Positions 1-10,600 of a DNA stretch of 64,000 bases are shown one piece after another. A program made the position numbers and the translations under genes. The DNA comes from Pseudoneurospora amorphoporcata (taxonomy: Eukaryota > Ascomycota > Sordariomycetes > Sordariales > Sordariaceae), in NCBI GenBank assembly GCA_033297205.1, contig MU859071.1, forward strand, positions 1-64,000, given 5' to 3'. The stretch's first letter is position 1. Each line of letters starts with the position of its first letter. The notes beneath the pieces are model-generated. The model was not told the origin of the DNA. It saw nothing but the letters and a program-made list of their open reading frames with translations, and made no database searches.

Positions 1-1520
1 CTTGTTGTGAACCTTTTGGCTTCACCGAACAGCACTGATAGTCTTTACCTTCAGCTATCCCACTTAGGCAGATCAGACTGCCGTTCGTCACAAAAACAGA
101 CGGCCAATAACACATCCTGGTTTTGCGCCCAGATGAAGGACAATGCCAGAAGGAAGATGGAGAATGGATAAAGACATTCAGGAAGATCTACACGTATATA
201 GACAGCTAGATAGATACCTTAAAGACTCAGGTGACAAGGCTTAATACGAACCTCAAGTACGTACCGATTCCCTTTTAGTATAAGAAGGCCTTGAAGTCCA
301 AACTTCTCTTGGAGGTTGAGAAGATCAACAAGGCCTTTGAGACTAAAAAAGATTATTAGCTAAATTGAACTCTTTGTTCTAAGCCCAGGACTCTGCCCTT
401 GTCACAGAAACAGGGTGAGTGAAGTGGGCAATTAGTTTCTACTCTCTGTTTGGAGTGAAGGAGAGTTCATTTAAAGATTGTTTCAAAGGAGACAGCTTGG
501 CAAACTGCAAAGCCTGCCCAACGGAAGACCTTATTAACTTTCTGATACCCATTCAGCCCGAGGATAGTATATAGGGTAGTCTCATAAGGCTGGACATTGC
601 GTTCAAAATAAGCAGTATTAACCGTAGCTGTATTATTATTATTTTCTGCCAGTTTTTGTTCTTAATTAAGTCTCCCATAGTACAGATAGCGGGACTCGGA
701 TCCCGAACACGCAAATCAGCACTGCGAATCTTGTACAATAGGTGCTATAAATAATATTGTGAACGCAATTGATCTATAGAATTGCGTAATGAAAAGATGC
801 CCAGGATGTGCTTAGTTGTGGTCGCCTTCTAGTAGAATAAATCCAACTCCAACAACTCGGACGTTCGCTTCGGAAGCCGATGAAATGGAGTAAAATAACA
901 CTACAAAAACAGATCAGTGCAGCCCATTACAAAACTTGTAGTGAGGAGCAGAATTATTCGTGGTAGTTTGTTAAGACTTCTAATGAAGGAGAGACTTCGT
1001 TACCAAACAATAGCTATTTAACTACTAAGGAAAAGGGGAAGCGAAGCTTCGCCCTCTAAGTTAGTTTTCCTTACAGCGAGGAGCAGATCTGCTGGTTAGT
1101 TTACAAGATAAAGGGATTTACGAAGGGAACTTAACGATTTCTTTCTGGGGCGAAGCTTAAGTGTGTTCCAGCTAGCAAAGAATGTTTGGTCTAAGTTGCC
1201 TGCCCTCCTTCCTTTCTAACGAGGAAGAAGTGCCTTCCTTTTATCCTCCGAATGTCCTTGTCCTGGCCACCTTCATCGGATCCCGGAGACAAGTCCGGCC
1301 GATCTGCCCCTGTCTAACTGGACCACTCTGCTTCTAATAACCCCTTTTTTACAACAAAAACTTAGAAAAAATGCCCCAAATTAATACATCGTCTTGACAA
1401 CAGTAGAAGGTACCGGAATTTACAAAATTCCTATAAATTTGCTTGTCCTCCCAGACCCTTCTGGTGGCATGCTAGAAAAAAGAAATAAAGAGAAAGGAAT
1501 TGAGGACGACATGAAATATA
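1..1520. other. Decayed, gene-free left edge
   Basis: No open frame longer than about 60 codons exists and I recognise no protein family. Short stretches look once-coding on both strands but are broken by stops every 10-40 codons, as expected of an old transposon or gene relic. A small near-palindrome near 688-703 (CGGGACTC/GGATCCCG) resembles a tRNA T-arm but has no tRNA around it. No terminal repeats or target-site duplications were seen. Confidence 0.5.
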
Positions 1521-4500
1521 TTATATGTCTTGCGAGAACCCAATAAACCAAACCAGTCCCGATACGCTGCCGATGGATATCATCCGTCCCTGGAGGTTAT
1601 AACTAAACGGTCGGTAATTCGGTGGCAGCCAGAGTACGTTCTGGCCGTTGCAAGTAATCCAAGAACTATCCTATTCCAAGCCATAGCTATAGCTCTCTAG
1701 ATTATCTAGTACAACTTGGCTTTCGGTAGTTTCTGTATCTATTTTAATACGTCCAACGTTGGTACGTAGGTAGCGATTAGTACAGTCAAACGATATATTA
1801 GTCATTATAGTACTAGTAATAATCGTTTGGAGGCAGCTCCCCGACACTAGATCCCAGATCTTGATCGTCTTATCCACTGAACCGGACGCAAGCCGCTGGC
1901 CATCAGGCGAGAATGCCACTGAGTCAACGGCCCGGCTATAGCCTTCTAAGGTCTGGAGGCAGCTCCCCAACACTAGATTCCAGATCTTGATCCTGCAGTC
2001 CCCCGTACCGGACGCAAGCCGCTGGCCATCAGGCGAGAATGCCACTGAGCCATCGGCCCAGCTATGGCCTGTTAGGGTCTGGAGGCAGCTCCCCGACGCC
2101 GGATCCCAGATCTTAATCGTATGGTGCTCCGAACAGGATGCAAGCCGCTGGCCATCAGGCGAGAATGCCACTGAGAGAACGGGGTTGCTATAGCCCTCTA
2201 GGGTCTGGAGGCAGCTCCCCGACGCCGGATCCCAGATCTTGATCGTGTTGTCCGCCGAACCGGACGCAAGCCGCTGGCCATCAGGCGAGAATGCCACTGA
2301 GGAAACGGAGTGGCTATGGCCTTCTAAGGTCTGGAGGCATGCATTCCAATCCAATTCTACAGCCGGCTTAGTTCGAATCCATTCAGGTTCTTCTACCCTG
2401 AAATTCCTCTTTATCAAGCTACTGCTTGGAGCAAATACAAGCGCTGATATGTATGTTTGAAGTGGAGCTTGCTCTATTATTGACTTATAAGATAGAGCAA
2501 ACCGGTAAGCATCCCAAACAAGCTTTGATAACTGCGATGGATTATTACCTCCCTATATCTTTAGTTAAATCAAATTCCTAGTGCGGAGTTAGACTTGTAC
2601 TTACTAGCAGGCCCTCGAGCTGTCTAATGGCGATGACGCCCTCAGACATAGCTTGGAGTAGACTTAGAGCTTCGAGCCAGTAAAGGTACTTCGTCTTGAG
2701 GAATGTATAGACAACCCCGTTATCTTGTAAAAGATTATTCCGGTTTGTGTTCGTACTGGAAACCAAGTCGCACAGGTGATTAACCCAGTAGACGCACGAG
2801 TACCGTACCGTCGCTAGCGGGTCCGGATCCGGTACTTGGACCTTGTCACTCGGAAATCCCGGTGCCCTTAAGCCGTATATATCGCGTCGCAGTGTTGTAG
2901 ACATGGCATCAAGCGACCTCGAGAAGATGGTATAGTTCACATCTTCTTTCCCAGAAGGAAAAATCCACTTGAACGCCTCCTGAGAAGCTTGGTTACCAGC
3001 TTTATCAGAGGCATTGCCAAGTAGAAAGTCCTTGGCTGATTGATGAACAAAATAGACGGTTTGTTCTCGTAAAGTTAGAAATGAACCGCAAAGCCCTATA
3101 ATCTCTTTTAGAGATTCAAGATCGTCGCAAATAACATCAGGCACCTCGACGAGAGTAGCTAGTTCTTGAAGGTTAATTGGTCGACGAACAATTGCCGCAA
3201 CGGCAAGAATGCGCTTGTAGAGATCAGAATCCTCGGACCGGCTCATGTTCTCTCTCATCCGCGCATATAGAGCATCCAGCCCGGACGGAAATTCGCGTAG
3301 CATTTCTTCGGTACGCCATTTCTTAACCTCCGGGCCTGCAAGTACTTGGCAGACCAACGCCACCCAGAGGAACGTGTCCTGCGCATTGGAGCATAGGTAA
3401 TCCTGAACGATCTTTTTTGTCCTTGGATCATACTTCTTCAGCCCTGCTAGGTCATCCACCTTGTGCAGGATAAATGCATTGACAGCCGCTGCGACAGATT
3501 CCGCATTTAGCTCCAGGGAGACCTTCACTTTATCTGCGGCTTTCTCCAACCGTTCCTCAATTTGCGGCCAATTACGGCTTGAGACGATCCACTTGACTCG
3601 AGATCCAGATGACGATTGCTGAGGAATTAAGTCGAGAAGCTTTGACCAATCCACACACTCATCCAGTGCGTCGATGATTAGGTAGGTCGTTCGGAGGCTT
3701 GAGTCTGTTAAAATATTGGTGAAAATTTCCGATAGGGCGACCCACGTATTTGCACCTGTGAAGAGGTTCTCGCCTATACGGGCATACTACTTCTGCACGT
3801 GTGAGAGGAGAGATGGCTGCTGCTCGATAAGCAGGTAGATCAGGCCACGTAGTACGGCGGTTGCATTGTTGATGCGAGAGTCGGTAGCCTGGCAGAAGAA
3901 GTAGGCCACATTATAATAGTCCGCGTTGGTAGCATTCCTTAGATTTAGCTGGTCGATAATGCCACACAGCAACATAGTCTTCCCTTTGCCGGGGTCACCC
4001 TTGATCCAAAGCAGTCGGTGCTGTAAGTCGTTACGCCATCGTTGAAAGTCAGCGTTATCAAGGATCCAAAGATATGAGTCTTGCAAAAGGCCGCCTTTGG
4101 TCTGTTCGATGCGGGTTTTATCGTGGCGAGGATTGGTAAGGTATAGGTGCTTCAAGCATTGCTGGTCCTTCTCTGACATTTGTTGTATAACGAGCTGCTC
4201 GAGACGAGACGTCACTTGCTGAGCAGTGTATGTCTGGGTGTCGTCTCGGAAGCACTTTTCGGCGTCTTGGATAGCTCCCAAATCAGCTTTCCAGTCATCA
4301 AGCGTGATCATATCCTGCAGAAAGACCAAGGCGCGGTTGCGATAATAAGCACAAACACTCTTAATCTGATAAGAGAGGAGCGCTTTGTAGAGGTCAACAA
4401 TTTGGTTCTCCAATTCGCCTCTCATTCCAGAGAGTTCGTTGATGTTGTTGATGGGATCCCTGAGAAGGCTAGTCGACAAATTCCAATACCAGTCCATTCT

Positions 4501-5199
4501 CTTAACAACGTAGTTGATCCCTTTGCGGTTGGCTTCGGTCGCTTTTATAGGGTTGGCAAGCATCTGCAAAAGTTAGCATAAGAAATATTATCCTCCAGAT
4601 AAACGTACCTCTAAGGCGATACAAATGCCGGTCCAAGCGAGCGCGGCTTGGGGCACGGCCTGGATTGCCGCACTTATAGTGTTCTTTGCAGATAGAACGG
4701 CATCTACGGCCACGCCAAGGCTCTCTTTCACCTTGACCTCCCTCTCGGTCTTGGCTAGGCCAGCATTGATAAGCTGGGTCATTTGGCGGCGCCTGTCCAA
4801 GGTGTTTTGGGCGATGGTGTTCGGCTGGGACTCGGGCACCGTTGAGCCGGGGCCATCCTGTAGCTGTCGGGACAGTATCTTCTCATATGCGTCCACCAAT
4901 CTGACCTCTTCTTGTTTAAGCTCATTATAGGCACGCTCCCAGAGTCGTACAGGTAAGCTAGTAGTAGTATCATCCGCGCCGGCGGACGTCTCTCTGTCGG
5001 TGGAACTGGTAGCCAGAGCGGTCAGGAGGGAAGCCGGGAGGAACGTAGAGGTAGTGGCGGAGATGAGCTGTGTAAACGTCGGCAACCCGGGCAGAAGTGC
5101 AGGACGAGACTGCTCTTGGTCCTTAGAACCTTCTCTACCCTCCGCATTTCCGTGTCGCTTGGAACGCGTCTGGAACCACGAGCGCAGTCGTCGAGGCAT
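1521..5199 (-). pseudogene. NACHT-WD40 NLR (HET-E/NWD family), broken by two stops
   Basis: Fungal NOD-like receptor of the class that includes HET-D, HET-E and HNWD proteins, which mediate heterokaryon incompatibility and non-self recognition. Exon 1 (4609-5199) encodes the N-terminal NACHT_N-type domain (LWERAYNELK...). Exon 2 (2605-4563) encodes the linker and NACHT NTPase, with the P-loop GDPGKGKT at 3976-3999 and Walker B-like LIIDALDEC near 3660-3690. Exon 3 (1521-2552) encodes WD40 repeats and the usual C-terminal blade (WIT.NGQNVLWLPP). Introns 4564-4608 (GTACGT..TGCAG, branch GCTAAC) and 2553-2604 (GTAAGT..ATAG) restore the frame exactly. Two in-frame TAG codons interrupt it: 3787-3789, between P-loop and Walker B, and 1671-1673, at a place where family members often have Gln. 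About 1,190 codons in all. The start at 5199 is the first ATG and gives a typical short basic N-terminus. It could still yield a truncated P-loop product, but a full receptor cannot be made without readthrough. Confidence 0.85.
1824..2327 (-). repeat. Four tandem 126-bp WD40 repeats
   Basis: Four consecutive 42-residue WD40 units lie inside the NLR pseudogene with exact 126-bp spacing (2327-2202, 2201-2076, 2075-1950, 1949-1824). The core SVAFSPDGQRLAS is identical in all four. Differences concentrate around unit residues 3, 6-9, 24-28 and 34-37, the predicted ligand-facing strands and loops. A fifth, strongly diverged unit follows. High identity with clustered variable sites is the known signature of HET-E/D/R type recognition repeats. 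Confidence 0.9.
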
Positions 5200-5978
5200 C
5201 GTAGCTTTGAGAAAGGAACGTCTTGACTGCGGTGAGGATGCTATGGTTGATGATTAATGAATCGAGTTTATGGAAGTACCGGGAATTCCTCTCTCCTGCC
5301 GTCTAGGACAAAAAAAGGAAAAGAAACTAGAACATTGTGTTTTCTCGAGGCCATGTGTTGTCACCTTGTCAGGCGCGAGATGGCTGGCGGCTTCCTCCCA
5401 ATTACACGCCAATTACCCAAACGATATTTCTTTTGTGAGGCTGGGCATTCATGGACCCGGAAGGTTCAGGACGCCAAATCAATTGCCTGGGTTGGGCGAG
5501 GGTCGTGGCTTTCCGTCACGGGTCTACAGGATTGGCAATAGTGTACCAGCAGCGGCCTGGTAGTCGACGGCTCCAGCGCCGTCTACGTGGCTAGTGCCGA
5601 CAGCGTGGGGTAACGCCTCAGGGGGCGCAGGCGACGCATGGGTGTCGTACAACAGACTCAAGCAAGTCTTCCTCGCTATGCAAGCTAGTTTTCTCTCCTT
5701 CGTAGAACCTTATCCATTCATTACACATAACTGGGCCGAGGAGTACTAGGAACCAATCAGGAATGGTCTTCTGACCGAGTGCAATCTTGGTGTTACCCGT
5801 GTAAAAGATCTAGCCGCAATGTCAGGACGGTCAACTTTTCTCGTAATCCGCCCAATTATATTCATCTTTTTACCGTCGCCTCTCCACTTACCGTCTTGCC
5901 TCCGTCCGAACGATATGGGAGCTGGTGGTTCAGTTTTTTGACCCTACCACGTGATTAAAAGACCCGTTTCCTGTCCTT
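5200..5978. other. Spacer upstream of NLR pseudogene
   Basis: Upstream region of the NLR relic. A few ORFs of 90-100 codons occur on the plus strand but have no recognisable motif and overlap each other in different frames. No promoter element can be assigned with confidence. Confidence 0.4.
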
Positions 5979-6067
5979 CCCGCTCCCATAGATAAGCCAC
6001 CCCTCACTGGCTTATCAATGGGAGAGCGGACGGGATCCCGAGTTTTCCAGTGGGTATGGTCGTATGT
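5979..6067 (-). pseudogene. 5S rRNA relic with inverted 5S fragment
   Basis: Reading the minus strand from 6067 to 6001 gives a 5S rRNA 5' half: ACATACGACCATA start, the GGAAAAC..GGGATCCCGTCCGCT internal block and ATAAGCC. Instead of the second half of 5S, the sequence then turns back: 5979-5999 on the plus strand is a second partial copy of the same internal region (CCGCTCCCATAGATAAGCCA). The two pieces face each other and form an inverted repeat around 5997-6003. In Neurospora 5S genes are dispersed singly among other genes and pseudogenes are known. This copy lacks the 3' half, so it should not make a functional 5S RNA. Confidence 0.75.
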
Positions 6068-7690
6068 GCTAAGTATGAGCGAAACAAAAGATTATAAAAG
6101 CACAGTGACCATCATCGTCCGGGAGGAAAGCAATGAACTAGGAAAAGAACTAAAAATAAAAAAGCAACTCGGTAAACCCACCTGTAAATGCAATGAATGC
6201 ACTGCGTTGGGCCCAAATCTGTCATGAGATGCCGAGGTGCCAGGGTGGCATAAGAAGAGGACAGCCGCAGGCTGCATGCAGGACATGTCGGGCAGGGAAA
6301 GAAGCTGACAGCGACATGACATGATATCCAGCAAGAAGGGAAGAGGATAGGTAGCAACAGCATGCAACTCGACAAGGAAACCAGAGAAGAAGAGGATAGC
6401 GACAATACATCAAGGCGGAAAAGAAAAGAGGAGGGCCGTACAGCAAGGAAAAGGCTCAAAGAAAGTCAAATATATTGCGACAAGTGATTGATTCTGGGGA
6501 TGAAACCAGGTAGCAAACTGAACCAAAACAACAAGATTCCGGGAGGGGAAGCCAGAAGGTACACTATACTTTCCTTGTAACCATTCGTCCCTCTCCTGAC
6601 TTCAAGTCCCGGCTTTCTGGCTCACCTCGGGGCCAGACTTATCTTGCCGGCTTGATTGTCGTGGCTTCCGTCCCTGATGGGATGTGACGATGCAAAACCG
6701 TTTGGAGCGGAAGGCGCCTTCCGCAAACCCCGGAGATCGGTCCCGACAGGTGCATCACGCTGCCCGCAATCGTTTGGCATGTTCGTTCAGATCGAGTGGA
6801 CTTTGCAAATTTGTGTATGACTTCGCATTCATTCCTCTTCCCCAGAGGTAATCATCCGCTCGCTATCTTTACTTGCTTAACTTTCCTCCCAGTTTGTATC
6901 CTTCCCCCTTTTCTCGTCCTTCCAAAAGGTAAAAGAATACGGGTATGAAACCTACGGTGCCTCTTCCTACTTCTTCCATCTCGCTATGATTCGCCAGAAT
7001 ACCAAAAGTGTGTGTGGGTAACAGAAAAAGAGAATAGAGGAACAAAATTGATCAGGCTAAGTTCAGACCGCCCACCGCCCACCGTCCACTTCCTAACCTT
7101 GCACCCCGTTCAGTTCATGTCCATTGATCCTTCCATTCGTTTTATCCCTTTCCTTCTTTCTTTCCTCCCAAATGCAATACACTGCTCGCATGGATAATGA
7201 TATGCCTGAACTGAGCCTCACCAGCCCGAATGACGATGATCACCCTTCCATCCAAGACAACGACCAAGGTAAACGCAAAAAAAGAAGTATATATACAATA
7301 AGTGTGAATGGAAATATGCGACTAGAAAATAGTAAAGGCACATAGCAGCAGTTTTGATTGATGGTGATGATGGTGATGATGATGATGATGATGTTGATGT
7401 CGGCGATGAGGAACCGAACAACAGGTAAATGAGACAGTTATGATTATGACTTTGGTGCGGTATGGTATAGTTTAGTAGTATGGTGTTGTTGGTTACAGTA
7501 GTAGGTAGGTCATGGAAGGTAGGTTGGGTATGGGTATGATGGTTTCGATATGATGATAAAACAGTTCAGCTGGTTGTTTGTACAGGGGTATAAATGCGAT
7601 TGATGCATACGCTTTGCAAGCAAACGCGAGATAAAACAAAAAATGAAAAAAAAAAAGAAGGGAAGAGTTTGTTCGGTCGTTGTGGTTCGG
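6068..7690. other. Spacer and probable 3' flank of lte1
   Basis: No gene seen. Holds the 5' flank of the 5S relic, purine-rich tracts at 6230-6480, and the probable 3' untranslated region of the downstream-facing Ras GEF gene next to 7690. A GAT/TGA-type simple repeat lies at about 7360-7395. Confidence 0.5.
7360..7396. repeat. Trinucleotide GAT microsatellite
   Basis: Imperfect (GAT)n tract of about twelve units with GGT and GTT variants, located about 300 bp beyond the stop codon of the Ras GEF gene, possibly in its 3' UTR. Confidence 0.8.
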
Positions 7691-10600
7691 TCACTCCAAG
7701 CTCTCACTCAGCCTTCGAATCTCGTCATCATGCAAAGCACCCATCCACAAGCAACGCTCAGTGATGCCCTCAATAGGCTGGAACGAGTAACGGCTGCTCG
7801 CTTCAAGAAGCCTCAGTAGCGTCTTGACCACCCCGGCCGCGATCCTGCACCGCTCAAAGTTCACCAAGGGAGCAGTAGAAGGCGAGCTCGCAATCTCGCT
7901 CGGTCGCTGGGCGTTGAAGAGGAGATCGTGCGTGTAGATTCCTACGAAGGGGATGCATCCCTCATCGGCGGTTTTCGAGTCACCGGCCTCCATCTCTTTG
8001 CGCAGGTTGTAAAAGTTCCTAGTAGGCGACATCAACGTCTCCAGATCCTGCATTGTCCGCTGGTCGCTGGAGGGCACCATTGCCCATGTCTTGTTTAGAC
8101 GGCCAATTTCATTGCTCATCAGCGCAATCGTCAGCTGTGCCATGGTGGCAAAGTTGCGGAAGCGTCGACAATGCGCTGCGATGTGGATGAGCTTGATGAT
8201 GCAACGAGCTCTTTCTTCGAGGTCGCGAGTGAGAACAATTTCGGAAATGGCCCATTTTACCATGATATTGAAGCGGGCAATAACCACCTCAACGCCATGC
8301 GCATCTGTGTCTCTCAGGAATGAGACCCAACTGCGCGCGTGACAGCCCTTTAGTTTAGCATTCTTCCACCTCATGTCGATCAGTTCTCTCCAGTCGATCT
8401 CATTCAGCGCATCTTTCTCGACGAGGGTAAACTGCTGAGCCAGGATCTCGCTGTCGAAAGCCAGAATGAAGGGCAAGTGGGCCGAGAGTCTGCTATCGGG
8501 CGCTTCGGAAGATTCACCAGCTTCCGGTAACGGCGAGGGTATATCAAGCTGGCGTCTGTTACGAGGCGTGTCCTGCGGAGCAGTTGGCTGTACCGGAGAT
8601 GAATGTTGAAACTGGCCATAAGAAGCAGCCGCTGTGGTCGGAGTAGTATCAGGCGTTGGCGGCAAAGGCTTACCGTGCCATCCTTCCTGCTGCTGATATG
8701 CGGACATCTTGGCGATATCTGGAGGCATCTGAAGTGCTTGGATAAGAGTGATTGGTGGTGATGGCGGGTTAGGGCCGGATTGACTCTCAGCCATGGGACG
8801 TGCGGGGTCTGTCGAGAGGGCAACACCAATTGCCGATGGAGGAACGAAGCCGTAGTCGTCAACACCAGCATCGAATGGTTCCGCAGACATTTCTGAAGAC
8901 AGGTCTGTGTCGTCTTCACTTTCCATCGTCAAGAAAGACTGCTCTGGCTCTGCAGCGGGCACTGCTTCGTCGACCTTGACGGGCTTCATGCTGTCCGTCT
9001 TCTCCACAAAGTCAAACGAAGCTGTGGAAGGGTGTTGGGAGCTTTGTATGCTTTGCTCGCCGGACGAAGGAGGCTGCAAGACGGAACGGTCGGCCCACGA
9101 CTGGAGCGTATCCTGGTTGACGCCAGAATCGTCCATTATTCCCCGCTCCAGCAGGGGGGTGGAATTGTAGGAGTCTCTGGAAGTGGCGGAAAGGAAGGAT
9201 TCGGCATTTGTGATCCGGCGCTGACGGGGCGTGACGTCCAGATAGCTGTCAGCTATATTCATGGGGGCAGGTGTCGTAGGTGAAGGTGGGACCAAAATAT
9301 CCTCGCCGGCAACATGTACGTGTCGGTAATCCTTCTTCTCCTCTTCTGTAACCTCCTCACGTTGCGTCGGAAGAGGTTCCATTGTCTGCTCGACCTTGAA
9401 TGTTGGCAGGTCCATGGACAACCGGATGGTCGACTTCCTTTCGTATTTACCTTCCAATTTGAGCAATGCGGCTTCAACACCGCCATCCTCTTCATCGTCA
9501 GGTATTTGCGCCAACTTGATCGCCTCAGCCTCGAAGGACGGGCGCATAACCGGCTTCGATGAGTGAGTGCTAAACATAGACAGGTGGCGCTTAGGATTTT
9601 GCTCGGCGAGGGCTCCGAGGGAAAAGACTTCTTGCCGATTGTAGTCACCTGTGACGACATCCACGAAGCTACTGGAGTCGTGATGAGCTGGACTTCGTAT
9701 GAACGAGCTCGCGAAAGAGTCCGTGTAGGTTGTAAGAGATCCAACCGAGCGGGATGTTCTGAGTGGCGGATGATCCAAATCGCCAACATTTGTCACACCG
9801 CGAAGATCACCTCCAGGCCTCCGTCTGAGAACCCGAAGCGGCTCTGGAACCATGACTTGGGACGAGTCATCAGCTACAGACCCCTCCGAATATGTCGTAG
9901 CATCGAAACTCCTAATGGTTGGTTGTGGCACGATACCGCTAGTATACGACGCAAAGCGTCCATGCCTTGCTGACCAAGTCGAGTGCTGTGATCTGCTTGA
10001 AAGTTTCCTGAAATGTCCACGCAATCTGCTCCGAGGAGTTGGATCTGGATCTTGTATGACATGGTCGATAGATGGCTGGCCAAACTCTTCTGACATGGGG
10101 TCTTCCCCTTCTCCAGGAGTAGACTCGGGTATAATCGGCGATTCCTGATCGGCTGAGACCGAGTTCCGAAGGACATGTTGACCCAGGATGTATGGAGACG
10201 TTCTCGGTGTTCCCAGTTGTTGATCTGGCGGCGTGTTTGGTGGAGTTGGATCCGCAGTGATTGGGATGAACGAATGAGCAAATGATGCCGATGAGCTGGC
10301 AGCCGGCAACGCTCCAGACATTACAGGCTGAAGAGTAGTGCCATCGACAATGACGATGGAGTCGCTGCCAGACGATATCCCCTTTTCGCTCCTGGGTTGA
10401 GCATGTTCAACACTGGGAAGGTTAAACACCGTGTCCATGTGGGCAGCCGAATACTCCATTGGGTTCCCTTGGGTCCTGACATCTCCGTTTCCAGTTGCCG
10501 AATGAACGACGTATTCGATTTTCTCGGCTTCCACGGCTGCATCGTCGCGTACTGCTTTCTTAAAGTCCTCCGCGACACCAGCACCGAGCAGATCAATACG

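Noticed and set aside
688..740. T-arm-like palindrome suggesting a tRNA
   Set aside because: Loop lacks the TTCGA core and there is no D- or anticodon arm at the right distance.
6018..6459. Overlapping ORFs of 69-115 codons on both strands
   Set aside because: They run across the 5S relic and purine-rich tracts and show no motif or splice logic.
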